Source of the DNA: an uncultured bacterium
GTDB lineage: Bacteria; Actinomycetota; Coriobacteriia; Coriobacteriales; Coriobacteriaceae
Assembly (NCBI GenBank): GCA_905214465.1
Contig: CAJMMD010000007.1
Coordinates: 16,385-80,384, forward strand
Reading direction: 5' to 3'
Length of the DNA: 64,000 bases
Part shown: positions 34,395 through 43,101 of the stretch, piece after piece
Position numbering within the stretch: the stretch's first letter is position 1
Layout of the letters: each line of letters begins with the position of its first letter
Made by a program: the position numbers and the translations under genes
Notes under the pieces: model-generated
Told to the model about the DNA's origin: nothing
Databases searched by the model: none
The model's input: the letters and a program-made list of their open reading frames with translations, nothing else

Positions 34395-35489
34395 ATGTTT
34401 GCTGCCGAGTCCTACACCAGCCGTCATTACATTGCGATTGTTGCCATGGCCTGCCTATGTTTTTTGCTGGGCGGGCCCTCTTATGCCGCGGGCGCGGAGA
34501 GCCTCATCATCGCGGGCACGACGTACTACGAGCCGGGTGTGTCGGGCCCCGGCTGGGCCTGGACCGATGCCGACCACCTGGAGCTTAACGGCTACGCGGG
34601 CGAGGCCATCGGCGCCGAGGGCGACCTGGTGCTGACGCTTGCCGGGCAAAACTCCGTGACGGAGTCGCATGCGCCCGATGCGGACATCACGCTGTGCGGC
34701 ATGGAGGTGTGGGGCAACCTGACGCTTCGCGGTACCGGGACCTTAATGGCGACAGGCTCGCAGTGCGGGATCCACGTTTCGCGGGCGCTCGTGGTGGACG
34801 GCTGCACCGTCGACGCCCGGGCAGACGGCGCCAATATCACGGACGAGGCGGTTGCCGGCGCAATCGCAGGCGACATGGCCGTGCGCGGCGGCGGGCGCGT
34901 CGTTGCCGCGAGCGCCGGGTCCGGAGCGGGCGTGCGCGCCTACGGCGTGTATCTGCAGGATGCGGGCCTTGGCGATGGCGCGGCCGGCTGTCGGCTTTCC
35001 GTCGACGCCTCGTGGCTCGATGCGGCCGGTGCCGACGGCGGCGTTGCGTGCACGGGCGGGTCGCTTGTGTCCGCTCGGTTTGTGACGCCTGCTGGTGGGG
35101 TCTTTGGTGCTGGTAGCGTGGTGGATGCCGTAGGGGCCGTGGCACCGCACGTGGTGGTTGAACCCGAGGGTGCCACGCCTCCGGCGGGGGAGACCGACAG
35201 GGGCGAGGTACCGGGCGATGGCGCGGACAAGCCTTCCGCCGATGCTAGCCCCGCTGCCGAAGAGCCCACCACGGGGCCCACGGCAAATCCCGCGCTGAAA
35301 CCCGCGGCCACGACAACCAAGACAACAACGACAGTAACCAAGACCACAGTCGTCAAAGTCCCCAAGCCCAAGGCTGCCACTGTGACAACAGCGGCACTCC
35401 CCAAGACCGGCGACAACAACTGGGTCGTCGCGTCCGTAGCGCTTTTCCTACTGGGGACAGTGCTCTTGGCCGCCGCATATCGCTGCTGA
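34395..35489 (+). CDS. LPXTG-anchored surface protein with carbohydrate-binding-like beta domain
   Basis: A 364-residue secreted protein. A signal peptide (HYIAIVAMACLCFLLGGPSYAAG, cleavage after SYA near residue 32) is followed by a beta-rich region with alternating Gly/Val patterns (LTLAGQNSVTESHAPDADITL and similar), then a Thr/Lys/Pro stalk (TTTKTTTTVTKTTVVK). The sorting signal LPKTGD, a hydrophobic helix and a short YRC tail end the protein. Sortase would attach it to peptidoglycan. The ATG at 34395 is chosen because GGAG lies 6 nt upstream and the signal peptide then has normal length. The ligand is unknown. Confidence 0.8.
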   Translation: MFAAESYTSRHYIAIVAMACLCFLLGGPSYAAGAESLIIAGTTYYEPGVSGPGWAWTDADHLELNGYAGEAIGAEGDLVLTLAGQNSVTESHAPDADITLCGMEVWGNLTLRGTGTLMATGSQCGIHVSRALVVDGCTVDARADGANITDEAVAGAIAGDMAVRGGGRVVAASAGSGAGVRAYGVYLQDAGLGDGAAGCRLSVDASWLDAAGADGGVACTGGSLVSARFVTPAGGVFGAGSVVDAVGAVAPHVVVEPEGATPPAGETDRGEVPGDGADKPSADASPAAEEPTTGPTANPALKPAATTTKTTTTVTKTTVVKVPKPKAATVTTAALPKTGDNNWVVASVALFLLGTVLLAAAYRC

Positions 35490-35829
35490 AATAGCTACCA
35501 TTTGGAAGAAAGGGACATCCACAAGGTATAGCTATTTGCTTGTTTGTTTATAGGCGCCCAATTATCGAAGGCAGAGGCCATATGGACGCGACCATGGGCT
35601 GAATCGTGACATGCGACCCAGATCCACATGAGTGAGACAATCAATCAATATTGTCGCAGATTGGACTGAGGGCAACGAAAGGGCACCGGGATCTATGTCG
35701 ACCTTGGTGCCCAAGTGAAAGACCAGCAGAGTTGCCTCGCAATATTCGGCGGTGCTAAAGCGGGCAAATATTAAACCGGGCTCATTGGTGAGCTGTGTGA
35801 GCTGGCTTCTTAGTGACATCACGGATTGT
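35490..35829. other. Gene-poor interval
   Basis: About 340 bp between the LPXTG gene and a convergent unknown gene. A minus-strand open frame exists here, but it has no clear ribosome site or recognisable motif, so nothing is annotated. Confidence 0.4.
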
Positions 35830-36984
35830 CTATAAGCAAAAGTCTGGTGTTTCGGAAATGTTATACCGTTCACCAAAACTGTCAATTTCCCTTTTCAACA
35901 TAGCTGGCTCAATCTCTGCAAGCAGCCGCATAACGTCATAGATTCTTACGATGCCTCGTATCTTCTTACTCCTCATCCGCACGAGTTCGTAAATCAGTTG
36001 AACAGAAATAGTTGTTGTATACGTTTCGCCGCTTCTATCAAGATTTAATGCTCTTGCAGCATCATTTATCGCAGTGCAAAATAGGAGCTCAGGGGAAATC
36101 CCTTCAGCGGGGTTTTCGATTTTGATATTTACCTTATCTGCGCAAAGTTCAATTTCTGTTTCTCCGACTCTGCTTTGTTTGAGAAAGGGTTCCGTTTTAC
36201 CTAGACCTAAATATTCCGTTCTTTTAAGACGCTGCCTGCGGCAGCTCTCCTTAAACATATTGTTACGACAATCTATGATGGCGGCATTCGCAATCTGGTC
36301 AGTCAGGCATGGGTAAAAACCTATTAGGATCCAATCGACCTCGCAAGATGCCTTGAAAAGGAGATCGTAAATTTCCGCATAAAGTGGGCATTGTCCACTG
36401 TCGAGGCGGGCAACTCTTGTTCCATCGTGAATGAATAATCCCTGAAAATCTGAATGAATTTCAATTAAATAGCCCAATTCAATGCGTCCACCATCACCGC
36501 TAAGTTCAGTAAGGTGATTGCGGTATTTAGGTAATTTGCGAGCATGACCTGTTTTTCCACCAAACAATCGAGCATCAAGAGAGCGCGTCAAATCATCGCA
36601 ACATGCACGGCTTTGATGATATTTGGCCACTGAGACATAGTTTGCGACTAAACTCGCCATTTCCTCCGACGATACGTCGTCGGCTTTTAGCCTTGGCACC
36701 AGCTTTTCATAGTCAGCTTTCATTACCGATGTGAGCTCAGCAGATTTTGATTGAGCGTTTCGACCATGTTTGATGTTATGGTCGATTCTAAAATGCTCCA
36801 AACCAACAATGGATCCATTTTCGCGGGTAATAACAATATCAGGGCACTCGCTGCCTGCGTTAATAGATCCACTCACCTTCAAGGCAGCTTTCTTCTTGTA
36901 ACCACCCGAGGCCATTGATAGATTAAGAACATCATTGAACACTTGCTCTTCGTGCGCGTTCTGGTCGCTTTTGTTCTTGCTCAT
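35830..36984 (-). CDS. Unknown protein, possibly nuclease-like
   Basis: A 384-residue protein that I cannot assign. Near the N-terminus it reads ECPDIVITRENGSIVGLEHF, a PD-x(n)-E pattern that recalls PD-(D/E)xK nucleases, but the lysine is replaced (EHF) so activity is doubtful. Later segments (ELGYLIEIHSDFQGLFI; VDWILIGFYPCLTDQIANA) look like a mixed alpha/beta core. Codon use is more AT-rich than in the housekeeping genes. It follows another unknown minus-strand gene by 68 nt, probably as one operon in what may be a defence or cargo cluster. Confidence 0.6.
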   Translation of the reverse strand: MSKNKSDQNAHEEQVFNDVLNLSMASGGYKKKAALKVSGSINAGSECPDIVITRENGSIVGLEHFRIDHNIKHGRNAQSKSAELTSVMKADYEKLVPRLKADDVSSEEMASLVANYVSVAKYHQSRACCDDLTRSLDARLFGGKTGHARKLPKYRNHLTELSGDGGRIELGYLIEIHSDFQGLFIHDGTRVARLDSGQCPLYAEIYDLLFKASCEVDWILIGFYPCLTDQIANAAIIDCRNNMFKESCRRQRLKRTEYLGLGKTEPFLKQSRVGETEIELCADKVNIKIENPAEGISPELLFCTAINDAARALNLDRSGETYTTTISVQLIYELVRMRSKKIRGIVRIYDVMRLLAEIEPAMLKREIDSFGERYNISETPDFCL

Positions 36985-37052
36985 GCTGGATCCTCCGCCC
37001 TTATAAGTTATACATAATTCAACTCGCGCCTTTTAACGTTGTCGATAGACGC

Positions 37053-37721
37053 TCACTGAAAGGTAAGCAATTCAGCAATGTCATCAAGGGAGCCAAGTCT
37101 CAAACCCTGATAGGGAATGTAACCGTTGAACACGTTGTGCGTTACACCATCCCTGTCCTCCTGTTTAAAGTCGATATCGCAGTCGTGGCCAGTGACGATT
37201 CGAAACTCATGTTGATATTCATATGCACGATTCTTGTGGAAAGTAACTTCACTGGCTGCCTGCTTAAAGTTGGATAACGCCACCTTGGGCTCAAATATGT
37301 CTCCGTCATAAGAAACCAGTCCAAAATTGATACCTTCAGGTTCCGCTTCCTGAAATCGAAGCAAAAACTCGACAGGATCCTTAATCAAAACTGCAGCGCC
37401 TCTATTTGAAAATTCGTCTCTAATGCGCCGCCCATCCTTACTCTGTAGGAAGAATTGATAATTCGAATCTTCAAGTGCCGTCATGCAGTAAATTGCACGA
37501 CTTGAACCAACAGACATAAAACTTGTAAGGAGACCCTCGTAGGCATCAGACCTTCCATCTCCCGCCTCTTTTGATCTAAATTCATCAACCGCCTGCAGGT
37601 AGGGGATTCCCTGGATAAGTTGTTCCGCATAAACTCTCTGCGTAACAAATTTGATTAATGACCCGACATGCCACTGCTCAAGTGCGCCGCCAATTTCCGA
37701 TTTAGAGATTCGCCGAACCAT
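37053..37721 (-). CDS. DUF2971-like unknown protein
   Basis: A 222-residue soluble protein. The C-terminal third contains TFHKNRAYEYQHEFRIVTGHD, the K...Y..E.E.RI pattern of DUF2971-type proteins, and VGSLIKFVTQR near the start fits the short-peptide opening of that family. Function is unknown; such genes often sit in accessory or defence regions. It is upstream of, and probably co-transcribed with, the 384-residue unknown gene. Confidence 0.55.
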   Translation of the reverse strand: MVRRISKSEIGGALEQWHVGSLIKFVTQRVYAEQLIQGIPYLQAVDEFRSKEAGDGRSDAYEGLLTSFMSVGSSRAIYCMTALEDSNYQFFLQSKDGRRIRDEFSNRGAAVLIKDPVEFLLRFQEAEPEGINFGLVSYDGDIFEPKVALSNFKQAASEVTFHKNRAYEYQHEFRIVTGHDCDIDFKQEDRDGVTHNVFNGYIPYQGLRLGSLDDIAELLTFQ

Positions 37722-38017
37722 ACAATCATCTCCTTGCTGCTATTCTTCGCATCTTATCAAGAACTAATCCAGTGAGCTTAAACGATGGTGTATATCTATC
37801 AACGTTCTCCTCATGCATTGTCAGATGACGCCGATTCGTCGACGAAAGATGGCTTGATTTAACCAGTCCTATAGGCTCACCAATATTCCGTTAGACTCGC
37901 ACAAGCTCATAATGAAATGGCTCCGATCAAAGCAAACGCCCTATGCGTAAAAATGCTCAATAATTGGATCGCGTGATTACTGGATTTTGTATAAGAATTC
38001 TATTGGAGAGAAGCACG

Positions 38018-38866
38018 ATGCCTGAATTTATATGCTCGGTATTTTCTTTAGCTGCGACAATTGTTATCGCCTTTATACAAATATATCAGAGCAAGCGCAT
38101 GGAAGTATTCGAACGTCGTCAGGACGAGAGGGATGAGCGTAGGCACGCCGAAGGGAATAAGGCACGAGCGATTGAGTTCATCTCGAACCATTACGCCGAC
38201 AGAGGCCTAATTCCGCTTTGCGCCGTTGCCGCCATGCACAATGATCTTTTCCATTATTCACGTAAGATGTATTGGGAATTCTGCTGCCTAGTGCCGGAGG
38301 TACAGAATCTAATTCTTAAATACTGCAATCTTGACTTGCGGGTCAGGGGAGAGGATGACCTGTTCGTCCGTTGCATCACCGCAGTCGAAGCCGCCCTCCG
38401 TGACCGCTTCCCAGAAGATGAATCTGTTCTTTATGATGATGGGAAATACGTGCTTCGCAGCCTCGAAAGGTATGCGGGGGAGAGGCTGCCAGAACCTCGG
38501 GTTGACCTTCTTTCTGAGTGCCTGGACTCTTCCTTTCTGCCCCCTGATAGCTGTTCCCCGGGGTACGATTACCTTATCCGTAAGGTCCTTTCCGAGGCCT
38601 TCGAATCCAGGGTCGCTTCCTTCGCCCCCATTTCCTATCTGAAAAATGAATATCAATTCGAATCGAGCTCCGAGATTGAGGCCTGCCGATTCGCGTTAAC
38701 CGTTGCATTCTACGCGGCGACCTACGGCTCTGGTGACGAGGCCAACGATAAGGACTACGGGTGCCCCGGCGGTTTCGATGGCGAGAGAATCGAGACCATG
38801 GAAGACCTATTTCTTCTTGCCGTCTTTCAGATGTATACCAGGTTTCTACTTCCGGACGAGGAATAG
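38018..38866 (+). CDS. Unknown membrane-anchored protein
   Basis: A 282-residue protein with one N-terminal membrane helix (ICSVFSLAATIVIAFIQIY, residues 4-22). A charged coiled-coil-like stretch (KRMEVFERRQDERDERRHAEGNK) and a helical cytoplasmic domain follow. I do not recognise the family. The ATG at 38018 has GGAG 9 nt upstream and places the helix at the very N-terminus; an upstream in-frame ATG would add 18 residues with no ribosome site. It is followed after 124 nt by another membrane protein in the same direction, so the two may act together. Confidence 0.65.
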   Translation: MPEFICSVFSLAATIVIAFIQIYQSKRMEVFERRQDERDERRHAEGNKARAIEFISNHYADRGLIPLCAVAAMHNDLFHYSRKMYWEFCCLVPEVQNLILKYCNLDLRVRGEDDLFVRCITAVEAALRDRFPEDESVLYDDGKYVLRSLERYAGERLPEPRVDLLSECLDSSFLPPDSCSPGYDYLIRKVLSEAFESRVASFAPISYLKNEYQFESSSEIEACRFALTVAFYAATYGSGDEANDKDYGCPGGFDGERIETMEDLFLLAVFQMYTRFLLPDEE

Positions 38867-38990
38867 GAATCGCAACCACGTGTCCGAGCCTTAAATATGT
38901 GTTCAAACTTCTTCCCCTATGTCCCCTTTGGGGACAGCCGCCAGCGCAATACCTCAGTGCTATACTCGTTGTCCTAAGGAAGTGATTCAT

Positions 38991-39776
38991 ATGTACTTGA
39001 GCGATACTAAGATTCAGGAGCTCATCGACAGCAAGGTGCTGCTCAATGCCGATGCTTCGAACATCGGACAGGTTACGTATGACTTGCGCACTGACGGGTT
39101 CTACGTTAACGAAAGCAAGCAATCCGAGGTCGAACTTGGCCCTGGAGACTCGACTTTTGTCTCTTGCGTTGAATGTATCGCGCTGCCCAACGATTTGACC
39201 GCTAGCGTTCTTTTACGCAATTCGCGCATTCGCCAGGGGCTTTCTTTGGATGCGCCGCTATATTTCCCCGGTCATGGAACACGGCTGTTCTACCGTGTTA
39301 CAAACGTAAGCGGCAACACGATTGCCCTTGATAAATCTAAGGGTATCGCGCAAGTCGCATTCCAGCGCGTCGAAGGCACGGTTGCTCATCCTTACCATGG
39401 AGCCTTTTCCGATGAGCTCAATTTTAATGGGCTTGCCGACTATTCCGACGTCTATGCCGGAGAGCTCAAAAAGGTCGAGGATAAAAAGAACGAAGTCGCC
39501 AACGTCGAGTCTCGTATCTATGGCAACGTTCTGGCTCTCTTCGCCATTTTTGCCGCGATCTTCACGCTTGTGAACGTTAATGCCGGAGGGGTTTCTTCCG
39601 ATATAACGACCGTCCGTTTCGTTGCGCTTGATCTGCTGATTATCGGCGGATTCCTGGTCCTTGCGTCCGCAATTGAGGCTTTTCTTGTTAAGGATAAAGA
39701 AGATAAGGCGTGGCTTCCGCTCGTGATAGGCATCATATGCATCGCAGCGGCGGTTTTCCTTGCTTTTCGTAAATAG
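38991..39776 (+). CDS. dCTP-deaminase/dUTPase-like domain fused to three membrane helices
   Basis: A 261-residue protein. Residues 1-150 align well with dCTP deaminase: LSDTKIQELIDSKVLL, GQVTYDLR, LPNDLTASVLLRNSRIRQGL (RNS for RSS), and PYHGAFSDELNFNG like the C-terminal PYNRREDAKY arm. The position of the catalytic Glu (E138 in E. coli Dcd, in VLEFYN) reads FYRVTN, so Arg102 replaces it. A short coiled linker (KKVEDKKNEVANVESR) leads to three hydrophobic helices near 178-194, 209-229 and 242-258. Nucleotide sensing or binding coupled to a membrane effector is inferred. The ATG at 38991 follows AAGGA by 10 nt. The homology is clear; the function is not. Confidence 0.75.
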   Translation: MYLSDTKIQELIDSKVLLNADASNIGQVTYDLRTDGFYVNESKQSEVELGPGDSTFVSCVECIALPNDLTASVLLRNSRIRQGLSLDAPLYFPGHGTRLFYRVTNVSGNTIALDKSKGIAQVAFQRVEGTVAHPYHGAFSDELNFNGLADYSDVYAGELKKVEDKKNEVANVESRIYGNVLALFAIFAAIFTLVNVNAGGVSSDITTVRFVALDLLIIGGFLVLASAIEAFLVKDKEDKAWLPLVIGIICIAAAVFLAFRK

Positions 39777-39814
39777 TCAAGTGATCTAAAGGTAAGCAAT
39801 ATGGCTTCCGAGAC

Positions 39815-39844
39815 GGGGTGCCCCGGCCAATGCCGGGGCACCCC
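39815..39844 (+). terminator. Strong hairpin after the deaminase-like membrane gene
   Basis: A perfect 13-bp stem (GGGGTGCCCCGGC/GCCGGGGCACCCC) with a CAAT loop lies 38 nt past the stop codon. T-richness after it is modest. Confidence 0.75.
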
Positions 39845-40112
39845 TATCTGTTGAGCGGTCTTTTGTTTTTAAATTACATGGCAGCCATAGCAGCCCCAAC
39901 ACATCCTCTATTTAAAAAACGCATGTCGCAAAAGCGTAAAACCGGGGTCTGGTCGACGGGCCTTGGTTTTACTCCGCACTTCGCTTGGATCCGCGACCTC
40001 GTTTTCGAAAGCCACTCCCGCGACAAGCTCGTCAAAAAGCAAGGTCGCAATTGCTTTGTGGCGAGCCGGCGACCTGTCGCGCGTATAGAATCTAAGGATC
40101 CGCACTCCAGTT
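39845..40112. other. Non-coding stretch, possible dispersed repeat
   Basis: No supportable start or family on either strand. On the minus strand an open frame reads FDELVAGVAFENEVADPSEV and looks like translated repeat sequence rather than a gene. It ends where the frameshifted DUF3825 gene begins. Confidence 0.35.
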
Positions 40113-40921
40113 ATGAAATGGATTGGACACCACACGGAGATCCCCAGCACCCTGTGCAGCAATGTGTACGACTTCGCGTTTTGCCCCGAGCCCTGCTACG
40201 ACCGCCTGGTCGACCTCGCCGACCCCGAGGACTGGGGCCCGGCAACCGCATCCTCAAAAACTACCTGTCGTTTTCGTTTAGCCGCGCGGTGTTCCTGACC
40301 GAGCGCGACGTGGACCAGACCGCCCCGTCCAACTTGCCGCTGGTGTTCGACGACGTCCGCTGCCTATTCAACACCGGCCTGCACACGCGCCGCTACGAGA
40401 CCACCTACGGCCTGTTTGAGCCCAACACCAAGCCCGACGCGCACCAGCACTGGTTTTTGAAGGGCTCCTTTAAGGAAAGCGACCCCATGCTAGTCTCGTT
40501 TGAGTACCTGCCGTGCCGCGTACGCTTTGCCGAGGACCCTTCCGAGCTGGTCTTTGACCACCGCCTTCCCATCCGCTCCAACATCGATCACATTCTGGGC
40601 GACGAGGAGAACCTGACGCGCATTCCTGCCAGCCTGATGGGGGAGGGTAGCTCGCTGCTGCTGCGCCGCGCCTTTGAGGGTGCCGTCGTCGAGGCCGCCC
40701 GCCGCGCCGCCGCCAACTACACACTCGCCGTGCCGCAGTTCTACGGCGGCCGGATCCAGCTGCTCTTGCCGCTGTGCCTAACCGGCGACAAGCCCGAGCT
40801 GGCGCTGACCATCCAGCGCGAGGACGGTTTCTACGCCGCACGCACCTGCCTCACGCTCGACATGGCCTACAACAACGCGCGACTTATCTGCCGTCCCGAG
40901 ACCTCGTGGATTAAACGATAA
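40113..40921 (+). pseudogene. DUF3825-type gene with a 1-nt frameshift
   Basis: The first part reads NVYDFAFCPEPCYDRLVDL and DPEDWGP in the frame of the ATG at 40113. From about 40238 the continuation GNRILKNYLSFSFSRAVFL and all later conserved sequence (LVFDDVRCLFNTGLHTRRYE, ending RPETSWIKR) is in the next frame. One missing base in the GGGGCCC run at 40234-40240 explains the switch; the restored product would be about 269 residues, a normal length for this family. Either a recent pseudogene, a phase-variable tract or an assembly error. The domain is of unknown function. Confidence 0.75.
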
Positions 40922-41059
40922 AGGGTGGTTTAGCTGCGGTTTTTCAGATTGCTTTGATTGTTTTGGCTTGGCTAGCACCCACGAATTTAAAATCGAGGGC
41001 AAAAAGTTCTTGGTAAACCACGCGCGGCTATGTTAGTATCTCTTTTGCCGAAAGGCGAC

Positions 41060-41134
41060 GGGCGATTGGCTCAGGGGTAGAGCATATCCTTCACACGGAT
41101 GGGGTCACAAGTTCGAATCTTGTATCGCCCACCA
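41060..41134 (+). tRNA. tRNA-Val(CAC), CCA encoded
   Basis: Acceptor GGGCGAT/ATCGCCC, D-arm GCTC/GAGC, anticodon stem TATCC/GGATG with loop TTCACAC (anticodon CAC), T-arm ACAAG-TTCGAAT-CTTGT and an encoded CCA. Confidence 0.95.
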
Positions 41135-41144
41135 TCAAAAGCGC

Positions 41145-41176
41145 AGGTCAGAGGTGTTAAGTCTCTGGCCTTTTTT
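41145..41176 (+). terminator. Rho-independent terminator of tRNA-Val
   Basis: A 9-bp stem AGGTCAGAG/CTCTGGCCT (one G-U pair) with a 9-nt loop runs directly into six T residues. Confidence 0.85.
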
Positions 41177-41503
41177 CATATGATGCCAAATCGAACCGAA
41201 TTTACCTAAAGCGTTGTATGTTATGCAGTTCACTTTAGTTGTCGTCATCGCACGTTTTGAAAAGTGCATCTGCGTTCATTCATTGAATTCTCTGCGCAAT
41301 CTATGCGCAATTGTGGAGACAGAGACCACTGGCTCACAGCTCGTACCAGCACGTTCATGTCTATGGCGGATTTTCAATAGATTGCGTCAAGCTTTTGGTC
41401 AGTGTTTGGTCAGCTACCCGTACTTACCCGCATGATGCGCCAGTAGATAATCGACCTTGCCCGCAATCCGCACGGCCTACGGCCGATACCAGGGGAGGCG
41501 CAA
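41177..41503. other. Gene-free interval
   Basis: About 325 bp between the tRNA-Val terminator and the next gene. Low-GC sequence with no convincing coding frame or repeat seen. Confidence 0.4.
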
Positions 41504-42661
41504 ATGGACGATATCGTCTGCGCAAACACTGCATTCCGCTATTGGCGCTGCCCACCGCAGGTGCGCAATCTCTACCCGCGCCTGCCCAACTCCGAAGACG
41601 GCTGGCGAGCTCTATCCCAAGCCCCTTTTGTAACCGAAGTCCTCAAGACCCCAATTATCGCTGTTACTTCGCCAGGTTGTTGTAATCACCACTCGGGATT
41701 GCGCTCTACTATTCGCTGGGAAGGGGCATCGGATGCCGGCACAACAATCGACACTAATTTAGGCTTTTGTGTCACCAATCCGCTTAACACGTTATTTACT
41801 ATGACACGCTTTGTATCCCAAATAGATCTCGTACTGGCTATGTACGAACTTTGCGGTTGGTTTTCTGTTTTCGAGCCGGCTCCCGCTGCCGAAATACAGT
41901 TAAAAATGGCGGTAGAGGAGAATCGCAATTCCAGCACGCAGGATCTGTTCGAACTTGGAGAAGGCGAAGACGAGGTTCCTTGGAAACGAGTTTATGCCCG
42001 CGCAACCGTTAAGGACCCAGATAATGATAGCCAAACGAGCAAGCGTGAAGATGGAAGAGAGGTTACGAAACTCAAAGGTACTTCTCTCTGGATGAGAAAT
42101 CCGCTCATCGAGCTGAGCGACCTGCATCGTTTCGCCGACAAGGTCAAAAGTCAAATGTGGGGAAAGCAGTTTTATGATGCCGCTCAGCAGGTTATCAGCA
42201 TTGCTGCGTCTCCGCTCGAGGTTGCAGGAATCTTGCTTCTAAACCGTCCGCGGCGTCTTGGCGGCGCTGGCTTCACGAACGTTTATGCCAACGACTTAAC
42301 TCCTCTTTCCATATCGGCGCAAAGCATCGCAGGTCAAAAGGTCTGCTACGGCGATATCGTGATCGTAAATCCGATTCTTATGAAAGGGGCAATTATCGAA
42401 ATCCAAGGTGAAGTCATTCATGGTTCAGGTGCAATACTTGACCACGATGCGGAACGCATGACTGCGTTGCAGAGCATGGGATTCGATGTATTCCTGGTGA
42501 CTCACGATATGCTCAACGATTCAAAGCAGCTAGACACCATAGTCAGAAGTGTCTGCGACCGTTTAGGGATTCGCTATAAAGTCAAAACTGAGGCAATGAA
42601 GTGCGCCGAGACGAGACTGCGAGCAAATGTTTTGTGCAACTGGTTGGAAATCGGAAATTAG
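41504..42661 (+). CDS. Unknown protein with a C-terminal nuclease-like domain
   Basis: A 385-residue protein. The N-terminus (CANTAFRYWRCPPQVRNLYPRLP) recalls the DNA-binding-like start of actinobacterial proteins often annotated as AbiEi or endonuclease-related. The C-terminal 110 residues (CYGDIVIVNPILMKGAIIEIQGEV, HDAERMTALQSMGFDVFLVT) resemble DUF559/Vsr-type PD-(D/E)xK nucleases: an Asp before the strand, IEIQG as ExQ, a D..R helix and a final V..VT strand. The sequence carries a GAGGC ribosome site 6 nt before the ATG. It stands alone between tRNA-Val and tRNA-Ala, a typical cargo position. Function is not established. Confidence 0.65.
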   Translation: MDDIVCANTAFRYWRCPPQVRNLYPRLPNSEDGWRALSQAPFVTEVLKTPIIAVTSPGCCNHHSGLRSTIRWEGASDAGTTIDTNLGFCVTNPLNTLFTMTRFVSQIDLVLAMYELCGWFSVFEPAPAAEIQLKMAVEENRNSSTQDLFELGEGEDEVPWKRVYARATVKDPDNDSQTSKREDGREVTKLKGTSLWMRNPLIELSDLHRFADKVKSQMWGKQFYDAAQQVISIAASPLEVAGILLLNRPRRLGGAGFTNVYANDLTPLSISAQSIAGQKVCYGDIVIVNPILMKGAIIEIQGEVIHGSGAILDHDAERMTALQSMGFDVFLVTHDMLNDSKQLDTIVRSVCDRLGIRYKVKTEAMKCAETRLRANVLCNWLEIGN

Positions 42662-42987
42662 CCGGCGATAAGGAACTAGAAAGATCTAATTTGCCTGCTA
42701 ATGAATTGGTGTAATTTCAAAACTATGTCGGATTACGGGGCTGGACCCGGACCGGCCGTCCATGCCCTGCATTTCACGGAATGCGCAAGCCTTCTACCTG
42801 CGGTTTTGTTTCCACTAATTCCGGCATGCTCAGTGGTCCCCGGTCTAGCCCCGTAAACCGGCATGGTTTTGAGATCGCCGGGTCGGCGGGAGCGCGGTTG
42901 GCCCCGATAATGGGCCCGGCGCCGGCGGGACGGCCGTTGGGCGGATGGCGGAACGCGCCGCGACTGCGAAATTTTCCAAAATTGTCC
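42662..42987. other. Gene-free GC-rich interval before tRNA-Ala
   Basis: About 325 bp with no supportable gene. It contains short inverted segments (for example CCGGCGCCGG-like runs near 42915) but no structure I can name. Confidence 0.4.
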
Positions 42988-43016
42988 TTGCATCGTGGTC
43001 CGAGTTCCCGTATAGT
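42988..43016 (+). promoter_or_regulatory. Promoter of tRNA-Ala (second copy)
   Basis: TTGCAT-17 bp-TATAGT, the same hexamers and spacing as the first tRNA-Ala promoter, with unrelated spacer sequence. Confidence 0.75.
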
Positions 43017-43028
43017 ACTTTTTCGCAC

Positions 43029-43101
43029 GGGGGCGTAGCTCAGCTGGGAGAGCGCTTGACTGGCAGTCAAGAGGTCAGGGGTTCGATCCCCCTCGTCTCC
43101 A
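43029..43101 (+). tRNA. tRNA-Ala(GGC), second identical copy, CCA not encoded
   Basis: All 73 nt match the tRNA-Ala gene at 17.9 kb, including anticodon GGC and the G3-U70 pair. After the discriminator A the sequence reads CCC rather than CCA, so the last base of the tail must be added enzymatically. Confidence 0.96.

Noticed and set aside
35562..35885. A 107-codon minus-strand open frame after the 384-residue unknown gene
   Set aside because: No ribosome site or motif; overlaps the upstream gene end. A frameshifted continuation was considered, but no conserved sequence supports it.
38991..39776. Functional dCTP deaminase (dcd)
   Set aside because: The catalytic Glu is replaced and three membrane helices are fused to the C-terminus, so a plain dcd annotation would mislead.
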